7,478 bases of DNA from Saccharicrinis sp050296935. Lineage in GTDB: Bacteria; Bacteroidota; Bacteroidia; Bacteroidales; Marinilabiliaceae. Below are positions 1 through 6,105 of this stretch, piece by piece. The notes beneath the pieces are model-generated. The model searched no databases, was not told where the DNA came from, and saw only the letters and a list, made by a program, of their open reading frames with translations. A program made the position numbers and the translations under genes. The stretch lies in contig JBNKRV010000023.1 of the NCBI GenBank assembly GCA_050296935.1, forward strand, positions 1 to 7,478, written 5' to 3'. Position 1 is the first letter of the stretch, and every line of letters starts with the position of its first letter.

Positions 1-233
1 TGGAAACTTTATGATAGGACACATTGAACTCGCAAAATGCTCGTTTCATAATTTTCAGTTGAATCTCACTATTTATAGGCGGTCTGAAACAACGTTCTAT
101 CGAATACCTATATAATCTTGATTATATGAGATAAATCCAAATTTTATGTCGAACTCAGGTTATTAAAATTCACCACATTATGGTTATAATGAAGTATTCA
201 CGCAGTCACATTGTTAATTTAAAGCTTCTGGCC
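1..233. other. Non-coding region downstream of rpoD
   Basis: No convincing gene lies here. One plus-strand frame is open from base 2 to a stop at 113-115 (37 codons), but it shows no recognisable motif and is short enough to occur by chance. Bases 110-127 form an AT-rich palindrome (two 8-base arms around TT). Bases 149-165 match, in inverted orientation, bases 7340-7356 at the other end of the window and are listed separately. The rpoD terminator follows at 234-267. Confidence 0.6.
149..165. repeat. Inverted repeat copy, left
   Basis: The sequence TCGAACTCAGGTTATTA is the exact reverse complement of bases 7340-7356. Just outside the core, on the side before TCGAAC, both copies carry an AAATTTTA stretch, so the similarity runs to roughly 28 bases with one or two differences. 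A 17-base exact match containing a GC-rich CCTGAG core is not expected by chance in 7.5 kb. The genes in between are core housekeeping genes, so this is more likely one copy of a dispersed intergenic repeat than the end of a transposon. Confidence 0.6.
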
Positions 234-267
234 AAAAAAAATGGCTGCCTAAAACATAGACAGCCAT
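234..267 (-). terminator. Intrinsic terminator of rpoD
   Basis: Read on the minus strand, ATGGCTGTCT, a 7-base loop and AGGCAGCCAT form a 10-base-pair stem with one G-U pair, followed directly by a run of T (plus-strand A run at 234-241). The stem pairs fully only as minus-strand RNA, because on the plus strand the G-U position becomes a C-A mismatch. It starts 23 bases after the rpoD stop codon, which fits termination of the htrA-rpoD transcript. Confidence 0.9.
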
Positions 268-289
268 TTAAATATTATGAAAGATTATT

Positions 290-1150
290 TTATCCTAAAT
301 AGGACTTCAATAATTTGCTTCGAGAAGTGTGGCGCAATCTTCGGATTGCCTTTTCTTTAATCTGACGAACTCTTTCACGAGTTAATCCAAAGCGTTCACC
401 AATTTCCTCAAGAGTCATTTCCTGAGTTTGAATACCAAAGAATAACTTAATAATATCAGACTCTCTCTCAGTTAAAGTTGCCAATGCCCTATCAATCTCA
501 CGAGCCAAAGACTCATTAATTAATGTTTTATCAGCATTTGGAGAATCACTGTTTACTAAAACATCAAGTAAACTATTATCTTCTCCCTCAACAAATGGTG
601 CATCAACTGATATATGACGACCGGATACTCTCATGGTATCAGCTACCTTATCAACAGGTAATTCTAACTTATCAGCTAACTCTTCCGGCGATGGCTTACG
701 CTCATTTTCCTGCTCAAATTTTGAATAAGCTTTATTAATCTTATTCAATGAACCTACCTGATTTAATGGAAGGCGAACAATTCTTGACTGCTCTGCTAAT
801 GCTTGCAAAATAGACTGCCGAATCCACCATACAGCATAAGAAATAAACTTAAAACCACGGGTTTCATCAAATTTTTCTGCAGCCTTGATTAACCCTAAAT
901 TTCCCTCATTAATTAAATCGGGAAGACTTAATCCTTGGTTTTGATACTGTTTTGCAACAGATACAACAAACCTTAGATTAGCTCTAGTTAATTTTTCCAA
1001 GGCTATTTGATCACCTTTTTTAATTCGTTGAGCTAATTCTACTTCTTCCTCTACGGATATCAATTCCTCACGTCCTATTTCCTGTAGATATTTATCTAAA
1101 GAAGCACTTTCGCGATTGGTAATTGATTTTGTTATTTTAAGTTGTCTCAT
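290..1150 (-). CDS. rpoD: RNA polymerase sigma factor, RpoD/SigA family
   Basis: This is a sigma-70 family factor that binds core RNA polymerase and recognises housekeeping promoters. The 286 residues contain region 1.2 (about 15-48), region 2 (about 51-121, with the DLINEGNLGLIKAAEKFD and FISYAVWWIRQSI core-binding and -10-melting helices), region 3 (about 128-200) and region 4 (about 221-275, with the helix-turn-helix TLEEIGERFGLTRERVRQIK). Region 1.1 and the large non-conserved insert of E. coli RpoD are absent, which is usual for the short primary sigma of Bacteroidetes, a group with an unusual TAnnTTTG -7 element. The ATG at 1150 gives the expected family length, and a promoter-like sequence lies just upstream. 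It follows htrA on the same strand and ends at a strong terminator. Calling it the primary rather than an alternative sigma rests on its length and close match to the consensus of regions 2 and 4. Confidence 0.95.
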   Translation of the reverse strand: MRQLKITKSITNRESASLDKYLQEIGREELISVEEEVELAQRIKKGDQIALEKLTRANLRFVVSVAKQYQNQGLSLPDLINEGNLGLIKAAEKFDETRGFKFISYAVWWIRQSILQALAEQSRIVRLPLNQVGSLNKINKAYSKFEQENERKPSPEELADKLELPVDKVADTMRVSGRHISVDAPFVEGEDNSLLDVLVNSDSPNADKTLINESLAREIDRALATLTERESDIIKLFFGIQTQEMTLEEIGERFGLTRERVRQIKEKAIRRLRHTSRSKLLKSYLG

Positions 1151-1172
1151 ATTCGATATGCAAAATGTGGCG

Positions 1173-1203
1173 CAAAATTATACTTTTAAAACAATAAATC
1201 CAA
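1173..1203 (-). promoter_or_regulatory. Predicted rpoD promoter
   Basis: On the minus strand there is TTG (1203-1201), a 20-base spacer, then TAATTTTG (1180-1173). This fits the Bacteroidetes promoter pattern TTG / 17-23 bases / TAnnTTTG. It lies in the 89-base gap between the htrA stop and the rpoD ATG and would give a leader of only about 15-20 bases. I see no terminator in that gap, so rpoD may be transcribed both from here and by read-through from htrA. Confidence 0.6.
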
Positions 1204-1239
1204 CAAATTCATTAACAGAGAGACAATTTAATTTTAATA

Positions 1240-2712
1240 CTAATCTTCAAGATTAATAGCATAATAAGCAACTTGTCCGTTTGAATATACTCCAGTAATG
1301 AATAAACCTTCTGTTGTGGTAGCAATAGCTTTTTCTAAATCGCCCATTTCTTTAATCGGCATCCTATTGGCTTTTAGAATAATAAAGCCTTCTTCTATTC
1401 CACTATTTTTAAGCTTTCCACTAGACAGATCAACAACTTTCATTCCATAATTTACTCCAAGCTTATTCTTTTCTTGATCTGTCAGCTCTCTCAATTCGGC
1501 TCCCAACAATTCAGAAATGCCTCTCTTTTCTTTAACGAGTTCTGTTGAACCGTAACTATTACGTAAAATTACACTAAATTGTTTTCTTTTTCCACCCCTT
1601 TTTATATTTAAATTCACTTTATCACCAGGACGATGCTTACTAACTTGCTCTATTAGCTCCGAACTCGTATTAACTTCCTTATTATCAATACTCAAAATCA
1701 CATCACCTTGTTTTATTCCGGCAGCATCTGCACCACCATTTATTGTAACACCCTCAACATACACTCCTTTTACCTCTTCAATATCATATTTTCTGGCTAT
1801 TTCAGCATCTACTCCAATAATCTGAACCCCGATAAATGCCCTTTGAACTTCTCCAAACTCCATTAAATCATCAACCACTTTTTTTACAATTCCAACAGGA
1901 ACCGCAAAAGAATATCCACTATATGAACCCGTTCTGGAAGCAATAGCTGTATTAATACCTACCAAATCTCCAAAAGTATTCACCAAAGCCCCTCCACTAT
2001 TTCCAGGATTTACTGCTGCATCTGTTTGAATAAAAGACTCAATACCCATCGGTTGATTTCTATTAGCCAAAATATTAATACTTCTTGATTTTGCACTTAC
2101 TATACCTGCCGTTACAGTGGATGTAAGATTAAAAGGATTACCTACTGCTAACACCCATTCTCCAATTTTTAAATCATCTGAATTTCCAAAAGTCAAAAAC
2201 TGCAAGTCTTTTTCATCAATTTTTAAAAGTGCAATATCAGTAGTAGGATCTGCCCCTACCAAAGTTGCATTATAAGATCTGCGATCATTAAGAATCACTT
2301 CAATTTCATCTGCATTATCAATAACATGATTATTTGTAACAATATAACCATCGTTAGAAATAATAACTCCGGATCCTGAACCCATAACTGGTTTATTTTC
2401 CGGCATCCTCCCATCAGGACCAAAAAAGAATTCATAGAATGGATTCCCATAAGAATAACCATTTGAAGACGATTTTGTTTTTGTCATGACATGCACAACT
2501 GCTTCAACAGATTTTTCAGCAGCAACAGTAAAATCAGGCACTCCTGCCGGAGCTAAGGTATCAAATGAAGCAAATCTGGCAGCAGGTACAACCTGATGCT
2601 CAACTTCAACAATGCTGGATTTTGGATTAATAAATACTACAAACGAGTACACACCCACAATAGCACCAACTACGGCTATTAAGAACACAAAAAAAACTTT
2701 TCTAACATTCAT
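1240..2712 (-). CDS. Periplasmic serine protease, HtrA/DegP (Do) family
   Basis: This is a trypsin-fold protease and chaperone that degrades misfolded envelope proteins. An N-terminal hydrophobic stretch (about residues 5-27) acts as a signal peptide or membrane anchor and places the enzyme in the periplasm. The protease domain (about 60-285) has the full catalytic triad: His129 in TNNHV, Asp159 in TDIALLKI and Ser239 in GNSGG. A Tyr/Phe/Gly-rich insert (about 82-105) matches the LA-loop region of Do proteases. PDZ1 spans about 292-384 and PDZ2 about 398-488, so at 490 residues it has the two-PDZ layout of DegP/DegQ. DegP and DegQ cannot be told apart from sequence alone. The ATG at 2712 is directly followed by the signal sequence. 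The stop is TAG at 1242-1240, and rpoD follows 89 bases later on the same strand. No well-spaced promoter was found upstream; the nearest candidate, TATAATTTG around 2790-2800, has the wrong internal spacing. Confidence 0.95.
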   Translation of the reverse strand: MNVRKVFFVFLIAVVGAIVGVYSFVVFINPKSSIVEVEHQVVPAARFASFDTLAPAGVPDFTVAAEKSVEAVVHVMTKTKSSSNGYSYGNPFYEFFFGPDGRMPENKPVMGSGSGVIISNDGYIVTNNHVIDNADEIEVILNDRRSYNATLVGADPTTDIALLKIDEKDLQFLTFGNSDDLKIGEWVLAVGNPFNLTSTVTAGIVSAKSRSINILANRNQPMGIESFIQTDAAVNPGNSGGALVNTFGDLVGINTAIASRTGSYSGYSFAVPVGIVKKVVDDLMEFGEVQRAFIGVQIIGVDAEIARKYDIEEVKGVYVEGVTINGGADAAGIKQGDVILSIDNKEVNTSSELIEQVSKHRPGDKVNLNIKRGGKRKQFSVILRNSYGSTELVKEKRGISELLGAELRELTDQEKNKLGVNYGMKVVDLSSGKLKNSGIEEGFIILKANRMPIKEMGDLEKAIATTTEGLFITGVYSNGQVAYYAINLED

Positions 2713-3108
2713 AGTTCAATTATTTTAGATTATAAATTCAATATCAACTAAATCTTCTGCTAATCACTTTATTTTCACGGATTAAAATTGACAAATTATA
2801 TGCCTTTGACCATATCATTTTATAACCTTAACTTAATTTTAACTGATTTTCCCTAACTTTGCAGTCCGTTTAAATAAACAAATTACACTTAAATCAACTA
2901 CAAATCAATAGGTTTTGCTTATTTATTACAGATGTATTTTATTCAATCATAACCACATCCGGAATAATGACAAATTGATCAATTAACTTAACAATACGTT
3001 AAAAAAATATAAGGTACAAAAGACATATAGAATAAATCATACAGCTTAGTCATATAGAAAGAGTTAATATCACATCGACATCACAGGATTTGCTAATTAT
3101 TAGAAGAT
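2713..3108. other. Divergent intergenic region between htrA and dapF
   Basis: This 396-base stretch must hold the 5' control regions of both genes. I see no credible ORF; the longest start-stop pairs are a few codons (for example ATG at about 2932 with six codons). It contains a good plus-strand -7 element at 2854-2861, listed separately, and a perfect 12-base palindrome AATTGATCAATT at 2973-2984, which is short and AT-rich enough to be chance. I see no riboswitch, tRNA or terminator that I can name. Confidence 0.7.
2854..2861 (+). promoter_or_regulatory. Predicted -7 element (plus strand, towards dapF)
   Basis: TAACTTTG followed by CAG fits the Bacteroidetes -7 consensus TAnnTTTG exactly. 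No TTG or TTTG is seen at the expected distance upstream, so the -33 half is weak or absent. Transcription would start near 2866-2870, leaving a leader of about 240 bases before the dapF ATG at 3109. A closer, less canonical dapF promoter cannot be excluded. Confidence 0.45.
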
Positions 3109-3900
3109 ATGAAAATTGAATTTTATAAATACCAGGGCACAGGAAACGACTTTGTAATTATTGATAACCGCAACGGTAATTTTGACAGTAAAAACATCAA
3201 TCTTGTCAGTTTTCTTTGCGACCGACGCATGGGAATTGGTGCTGATGGCTTAATGCTATTGGAAAATCACACAAATCCTGACATTGATTTTACTATGCGT
3301 TATTATAATTCTGATGGTAAAGAAGCTTCTATGTGTGGAAATGGTGGACGCTGCATTTCTGCATTTGCTGTACACCAAAATGCGGTTAAAAACAGCAATG
3401 AATTTACGTTTGAAGCCGTTGACGGAATGCATATCGCAAGATATAATGACGGAATTGTCAGTTTAAAAATGAGTCCCGTTAAAAAAACAGAAATTGGCGA
3501 CAACTTTTATTTCATGGATACAGGATCACCTCATTACGTTTCTCACAGACAAAACATTGATAATTTGGATATTATTGAAATTGGTAGATCCGTTAGATAT
3601 TCCGATAAGTTTAAACCCGGAGGCACAAATGTAAATTTAGTAGAGGAAATTTCTGAAAACCATATTAAAGTACGCACCTACGAAAGAGGCGTTGAAGATG
3701 AAACCTATTCATGCGGAACAGGTGTTGTAGCCTCCGCAATTAGCACGTTTATAAAGAATAACAAAAATTCGGATTTCAAAATAGATGTAAAAGGTGGAAA
3801 ACTACAAGTGAATTTTGAGGGTGATGAAGGCTCCGGATTTGATAATATCTGGTTAATCGGTCCTGCCACTTTTGTATTCAAGGGTGAAATTGAGGCATAA
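3109..3900 (+). CDS. dapF: Diaminopimelate epimerase
   Basis: This cytoplasmic, PLP-independent racemase converts LL-2,6-diaminopimelate to the meso form, used both for lysine synthesis and as the cross-linking residue of peptidoglycan. The 263 residues cover both pseudo-symmetric halves of the enzyme. Visible motifs are GTGNDFV (about 11-16), DRRMGIGADG (38-47), the signature NSDGKEASMCGNGGR (67-81) with the first catalytic base Cys76, and YERGVEDETYSCGTG (191-205) with the second, Cys202. Both active-site cysteines are present, so the enzyme should be active. The ATG at 3109 places the start immediately before the family's usual N-terminal strand. It is not followed by a co-directional gene: mltG converges from the other side. 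A 9-base-pair hairpin begins 6 bases after the stop codon. Confidence 0.96.
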   Translation: MKIEFYKYQGTGNDFVIIDNRNGNFDSKNINLVSFLCDRRMGIGADGLMLLENHTNPDIDFTMRYYNSDGKEASMCGNGGRCISAFAVHQNAVKNSNEFTFEAVDGMHIARYNDGIVSLKMSPVKKTEIGDNFYFMDTGSPHYVSHRQNIDNLDIIEIGRSVRYSDKFKPGGTNVNLVEEISENHIKVRTYERGVEDETYSCGTGVVASAISTFIKNNKNSDFKIDVKGGKLQVNFEGDEGSGFDNIWLIGPATFVFKGEIEA

Positions 3901-3905
3901 TACAT

Positions 3906-3933
3906 AGTAGTTCGTCTATAAAGCCGAACTACT
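3906..3933 (+). terminator. Hairpin after dapF, possible terminator
   Basis: AGTAGTTCG, a 10-base loop and CGAACTACT form a perfect 9-base-pair stem six bases after the dapF stop codon. The position suits transcript termination or 3'-end protection, but no T-run follows it, so it does not meet the usual intrinsic terminator pattern. It may instead be the first part of the hairpin-rich repeat that fills the dapF-mltG gap. Confidence 0.45.
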
Positions 3934-3945
3934 GCGTTGTTGCTC

Positions 3946-3991
3946 AAAATCCAAATCCTCATATACACTAGTATACTATAGTTTGAATTTT
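3946..3991. repeat. Long imperfect hairpin between dapF and mltG
   Basis: Two 21-base arms around the loop ACTA (3967-3970) pair at 16 of 21 positions: five pairs next to the loop, then scattered pairs, then a CAAA/TTTG block and an outer AAAA/TTTT block. The sequence is non-coding on both strands. It is followed at 3999-4006 by CCTTGTAT, which also occurs, as its reverse complement, inside the hairpin at 7381-7464. It could be a dispersed repeat or a bidirectional 3'-end structure. Confidence 0.4.
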
Positions 3992-4055
3992 TCTCACACC
4001 TTGTATTTAAACTTTATAATCCAGACACCCGACATTAGGAACAGGCACTACATAA

Positions 4056-4107
4056 TTGCAGGAAAACTTCATATTTAAATAATCATAAGTATTCAGTTTT
4101 CTTGCAA
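4056..4107. repeat. 13-base inverted repeat downstream of mltG
   Basis: TTGCAGGAAAACT (4056-4068) and AGTTTTCTTGCAA (4095-4107) form a 13-base-pair stem with one G-U pair when read as plus-strand RNA, enclosing a 26-base AT-rich loop. On the minus strand the same position is an A-C mismatch. It lies 25 bases beyond the mltG stop codon. No T-run follows either arm, so it is not a standard intrinsic terminator, but with the hairpin at 3906-3933 it could separate the two converging transcripts. Confidence 0.45.
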
Positions 4108-4131
4108 ACTAATTATATTCAACCAGATCTA

Positions 4132-5205
4132 CTACCGAAGAATCCTTCTCTTATTTAATTCTCTTTGATATTTAGCGGCATTTACATTGTGCTGCTTTAG
4201 TGTATTTGCAAAGTTATGATATCCAGAAAAATCTTCTTTTGCACACATATATAAATACTTATGCCTTTGCGCATTTAAAACTGCATCAATTCCTTTAATC
4301 GAAGGTATTCGAATTGGTCCCGGAGGAAGTCCTGCATATTTATAAGTATTATACGGCGAATCAACAAGCTTATCAACATCCAAAATACGTTTTAAACTAA
4401 AATCACCCAACGCATATTTCAACGTTGGATCAGCCTGCAATCGCATTTTGATTCTTAAGCGATTTAGGTATAAGCCGGCAACTTTAGGCTTTTCATCAGA
4501 CATGACCGTTTCTTCATCAACAATTGAAGCCAGAATACTGACTTCCCGGGGAGATAATCCTAATTTATCGGCCTTATTATTTCGTTCTGAATTCCAGAAT
4601 TTTACATATTCACTTTTCATCCGTTCCACAAACCCCTTTTCATCAGTATTCCAATACATTTGATAGGTATTAGGAACAAACATGGAAGGTAACGTATAAC
4701 GATCAAATCCTAAAGCACTTACAAACTCACTATCAGTTAAAAGCTTCATCAGTTCAGCAGAATCAACCATTAATTTCTCTCCTGCTACTGAGGCTAACTG
4801 CTCAATTTTCCGAATATTATTAAAAGTAAAATTAATTGGTTTCTGACGCCCGGAACGTAACATATTTATCAATTGATTATTGGACATTCCATCTACCAAT
4901 TGATATCGCCCTCCTTTGATATTGTTAATGTAACTTTTTTTCTGAGCTACCCAGGTAAAACTTTCCAAATCTTTGATAGCACCGGAATACTCAAGAATTT
5001 GCCTTAATTCTGAAAATGTAGTGTTATTAGGAATATAGATAAAGGAGGATTCTAACTTGGAAATATCAACATTATGACCATGTATATACCTAAGAAACCT
5101 TCCTCCAACAAGTACACCTATTAATATTATAACAGCAATAAAAAGACTTAATCTTTTTACCCGTTTTGTCATTCTCTTTCTCTTTTTACTCACTTTTATA
5201 TTCAC
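4132..5205 (-). CDS. mltG: Endolytic peptidoglycan transglycosylase MltG (YceG-like)
   Basis: MltG cuts nascent peptidoglycan strands at the outer face of the inner membrane and is thought to set glycan strand length or release strands from synthases. A basic N-terminus is followed by one membrane helix (about residues 20-36) and a periplasmic catalytic region. Visible family motifs are LASIVDEET (225-233) with the conserved catalytic-loop glutamates 231/232, KVAGLYLNRL (241-250), MRLQADPTLKYALG (254-267) and YNTYKYAGLPPGPIRIPS (285-302). The length of about 350 residues is normal. The start is uncertain: the open frame begins at a GTG (5205), with an in-frame TGA four codons further upstream. 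An ATG at residue 12 (5172) follows a purine-rich stretch and would also leave the membrane helix intact. I kept the longer form because a Lys-rich extension is what I recall for this family in Bacteroidetes. The gene converges on dapF and is divergent from the SPOR lipoprotein gene. Confidence 0.93.
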   Translation of the reverse strand: MNIKVSKKRKRMTKRVKRLSLFIAVIILIGVLVGGRFLRYIHGHNVDISKLESSFIYIPNNTTFSELRQILEYSGAIKDLESFTWVAQKKSYINNIKGGRYQLVDGMSNNQLINMLRSGRQKPINFTFNNIRKIEQLASVAGEKLMVDSAELMKLLTDSEFVSALGFDRYTLPSMFVPNTYQMYWNTDEKGFVERMKSEYVKFWNSERNNKADKLGLSPREVSILASIVDEETVMSDEKPKVAGLYLNRLRIKMRLQADPTLKYALGDFSLKRILDVDKLVDSPYNTYKYAGLPPGPIRIPSIKGIDAVLNAQRHKYLYMCAKEDFSGYHNFANTLKQHNVNAAKYQRELNKRRILR

Positions 5206-5403
5206 TTTAATGCATCAAATATGTCTATTTATTGAATAAGTTTTCAGCTTTCAGGAAAAAAGTTTTTAACATTTCTTATTCCTCAATAATAACAAGGAAT
5301 AATTCATCGTTATTAAAACATATCATCTAATTCAATACAAGAATATTAATAAAATTATTATTTCTCACCAATAAATAGCATTTTTGCAATTTATAAAAAT
5401 CAA
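5206..5403. promoter_or_regulatory. Divergent control region, mltG / SPOR gene
   Basis: Under 200 bases of very AT-rich sequence must serve both genes. On the plus strand CATTTTTGCAA (5379-5389) resembles a Bacteroidetes -7 element (TTTG at 5383-5386 but CA instead of TA). It would start transcription near 5390-5394, only about ten bases before the first ATG (5404) of the SPOR gene and a more typical 35 before the second (5428). No convincing minus-strand promoter for mltG was found. Short repeats such as AATAAC/GTTATT flanking about 5287-5313 are too weak to interpret. Confidence 0.35.
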
Positions 5404-5868
5404 ATGAAACTTTTATATTATCACAACATGAGAAAAATTGTATATTCAATTGCTATTTTAGCATGCTTAGTAAGCTGTAGATCTTTAAGTGATGCGGGCA
5501 GCTCAAGTTTTAGTGACAGCGACTCTCCTTATGTAAAAGAAGATCCAAAAGTTAAACCCGTTGTTAAACCCAAAAAAGAAATAGTAGTAAAAGAGGAAAA
5601 GGTTAAAGTTATTGAAGAACCTGAAGATATTAGCTACAAATTTTATGTGATAATTGGTTCATTTAAAATTCTGGATAATGCACGTAACTACAAATCCTCC
5701 TTAACTCAAGAGGGTTTTACTCCTGTTATATTAGAAAATGAAGATGGATTATACAGAGTGTCTGTTTCGGCATATAACATTGAAAATGACGCCCGTACAA
5801 AAGTAAATAACATTAGGGATCGATATGAAAAATATAATGATACCTGGTTATTAATAAGGAAATTATAA
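5404..5868 (+). CDS. SPOR-domain lipoprotein
   Basis: This small envelope lipoprotein has a C-terminal SPOR domain, a fold that binds glycan strands lacking stem peptides and often marks division sites. The N-terminus carries a lipoprotein signal peptide with the lipobox LVSC, making Cys25 the likely lipidated residue; Cys21 in ILAC is a weaker alternative. Residues about 26-45 are Ser/Asp-rich, and about 45-77 form a Lys/Glu/Val/Pro-rich linker. The SPOR domain occupies about 80-152, starting at YKFYVIIGSF and containing GLYRVSVSAY. The ATG at 5428 (residue 9, MRKIVYSIAILACLVSC) gives a more typical signal peptide, with the basic residues at the very start, and a better leader length. The true protein may therefore be 146 rather than 154 residues. 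It stands head-to-head with mltG, which suggests but does not prove a shared role in peptidoglycan remodelling. No specific gene name can be assigned. Confidence 0.9.
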   Translation: MKLLYYHNMRKIVYSIAILACLVSCRSLSDAGSSSFSDSDSPYVKEDPKVKPVVKPKKEIVVKEEKVKVIEEPEDISYKFYVIIGSFKILDNARNYKSSLTQEGFTPVILENEDGLYRVSVSAYNIENDARTKVNNIRDRYEKYNDTWLLIRKL

Positions 5869-5876
5869 CAGTTAAT

Positions 5877-5915
5877 AAGAGTGCTATATTTCAATTTAAA
5901 AAGTAAAGCACTTTT
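5877..5915 (+). terminator. Probable terminator of the SPOR gene
   Basis: AAGAGTGCT (5877-5885) and AGCACTTTT (5907-5915) form a 9-base-pair stem with one G-U pair when read as plus-strand RNA, starting 8 bases after the stop codon. The T-run is part of the 3' arm rather than after it, and the loop is long (21 bases), so this is a weak intrinsic terminator or a 3'-end stabilising hairpin. Confidence 0.5.
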
Positions 5916-6035
5916 AAATTAACTTTATCAAATGGCAAGCATTTCATAAATACAAGCCGGATCGACATGAATAGTCAAAATCAATAGATAGCCAAAACTA
6001 ATAGTGAATCAGCAGGCTCTATGCTATTATTTTTT

Positions 6036-6063
6036 TTGAATTTAGAATGTTTTTATATTTTTG
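6036..6063 (+). promoter_or_regulatory. Predicted promoter of the flavodiiron gene
   Basis: TTG (6036-6038), a 17-base spacer and TATTTTTG (6056-6063) match the Bacteroidetes pattern TTG / 17-23 bases / TAnnTTTG, with the spacer at the short end. Transcription would start near 6067, giving a leader of about 40 bases. The TTG closes an eight-base T-run, so the upstream part of the promoter overlaps a T-tract. No operator palindrome was seen nearby. Confidence 0.65.
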
Positions 6064-6105
6064 CGGCACTCAATTACCGAAATAAATAATTAACTATTAA
6101 TAAAT

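Noticed and set aside
2..115. Plus-strand open frame of 37 codons at the left edge, which could be the C-terminus of a gene entering the window
   Set aside because: It is short, shows no recognisable motif, and an open stretch of this length is expected by chance among six frames at a window edge. Sequence to the left of the window would decide.
523..738. Plus-strand open frame of 71 codons opposite rpoD
   Set aside because: It lies entirely within the well-supported sigma factor gene on the other strand and its translation shows no family features; it is a shadow frame.
2790..2800. Minus-strand TATAATTTG as the htrA promoter
   Set aside because: TA is not two bases before TTTG in the right register, and no TTG lies 17-23 bases upstream, so it does not meet the pattern that the rpoD and flavodiiron promoters do.
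2973..2984. Perfect palindrome AATTGATCAATT as a possible operator
   Set aside because: It is only 12 bases, almost entirely A/T, has no second copy nearby and matches no regulator site I can name.
3705..3968. Minus-strand open frame of 87 codons overlapping the dapF 3' end
   Set aside because: Most of it is antisense to the conserved second half of dapF, and its start lies in the hairpin region; nothing in it resembles a known protein.
5986..6037. TAATAG...CTATTA hairpin followed by eight T's, resembling an intrinsic terminator
   Set aside because: The stem is six weak pairs with a 19-base loop, the SPOR gene already has a hairpin at 5877-5915, and the T-run is better explained as part of the flavodiiron promoter region.
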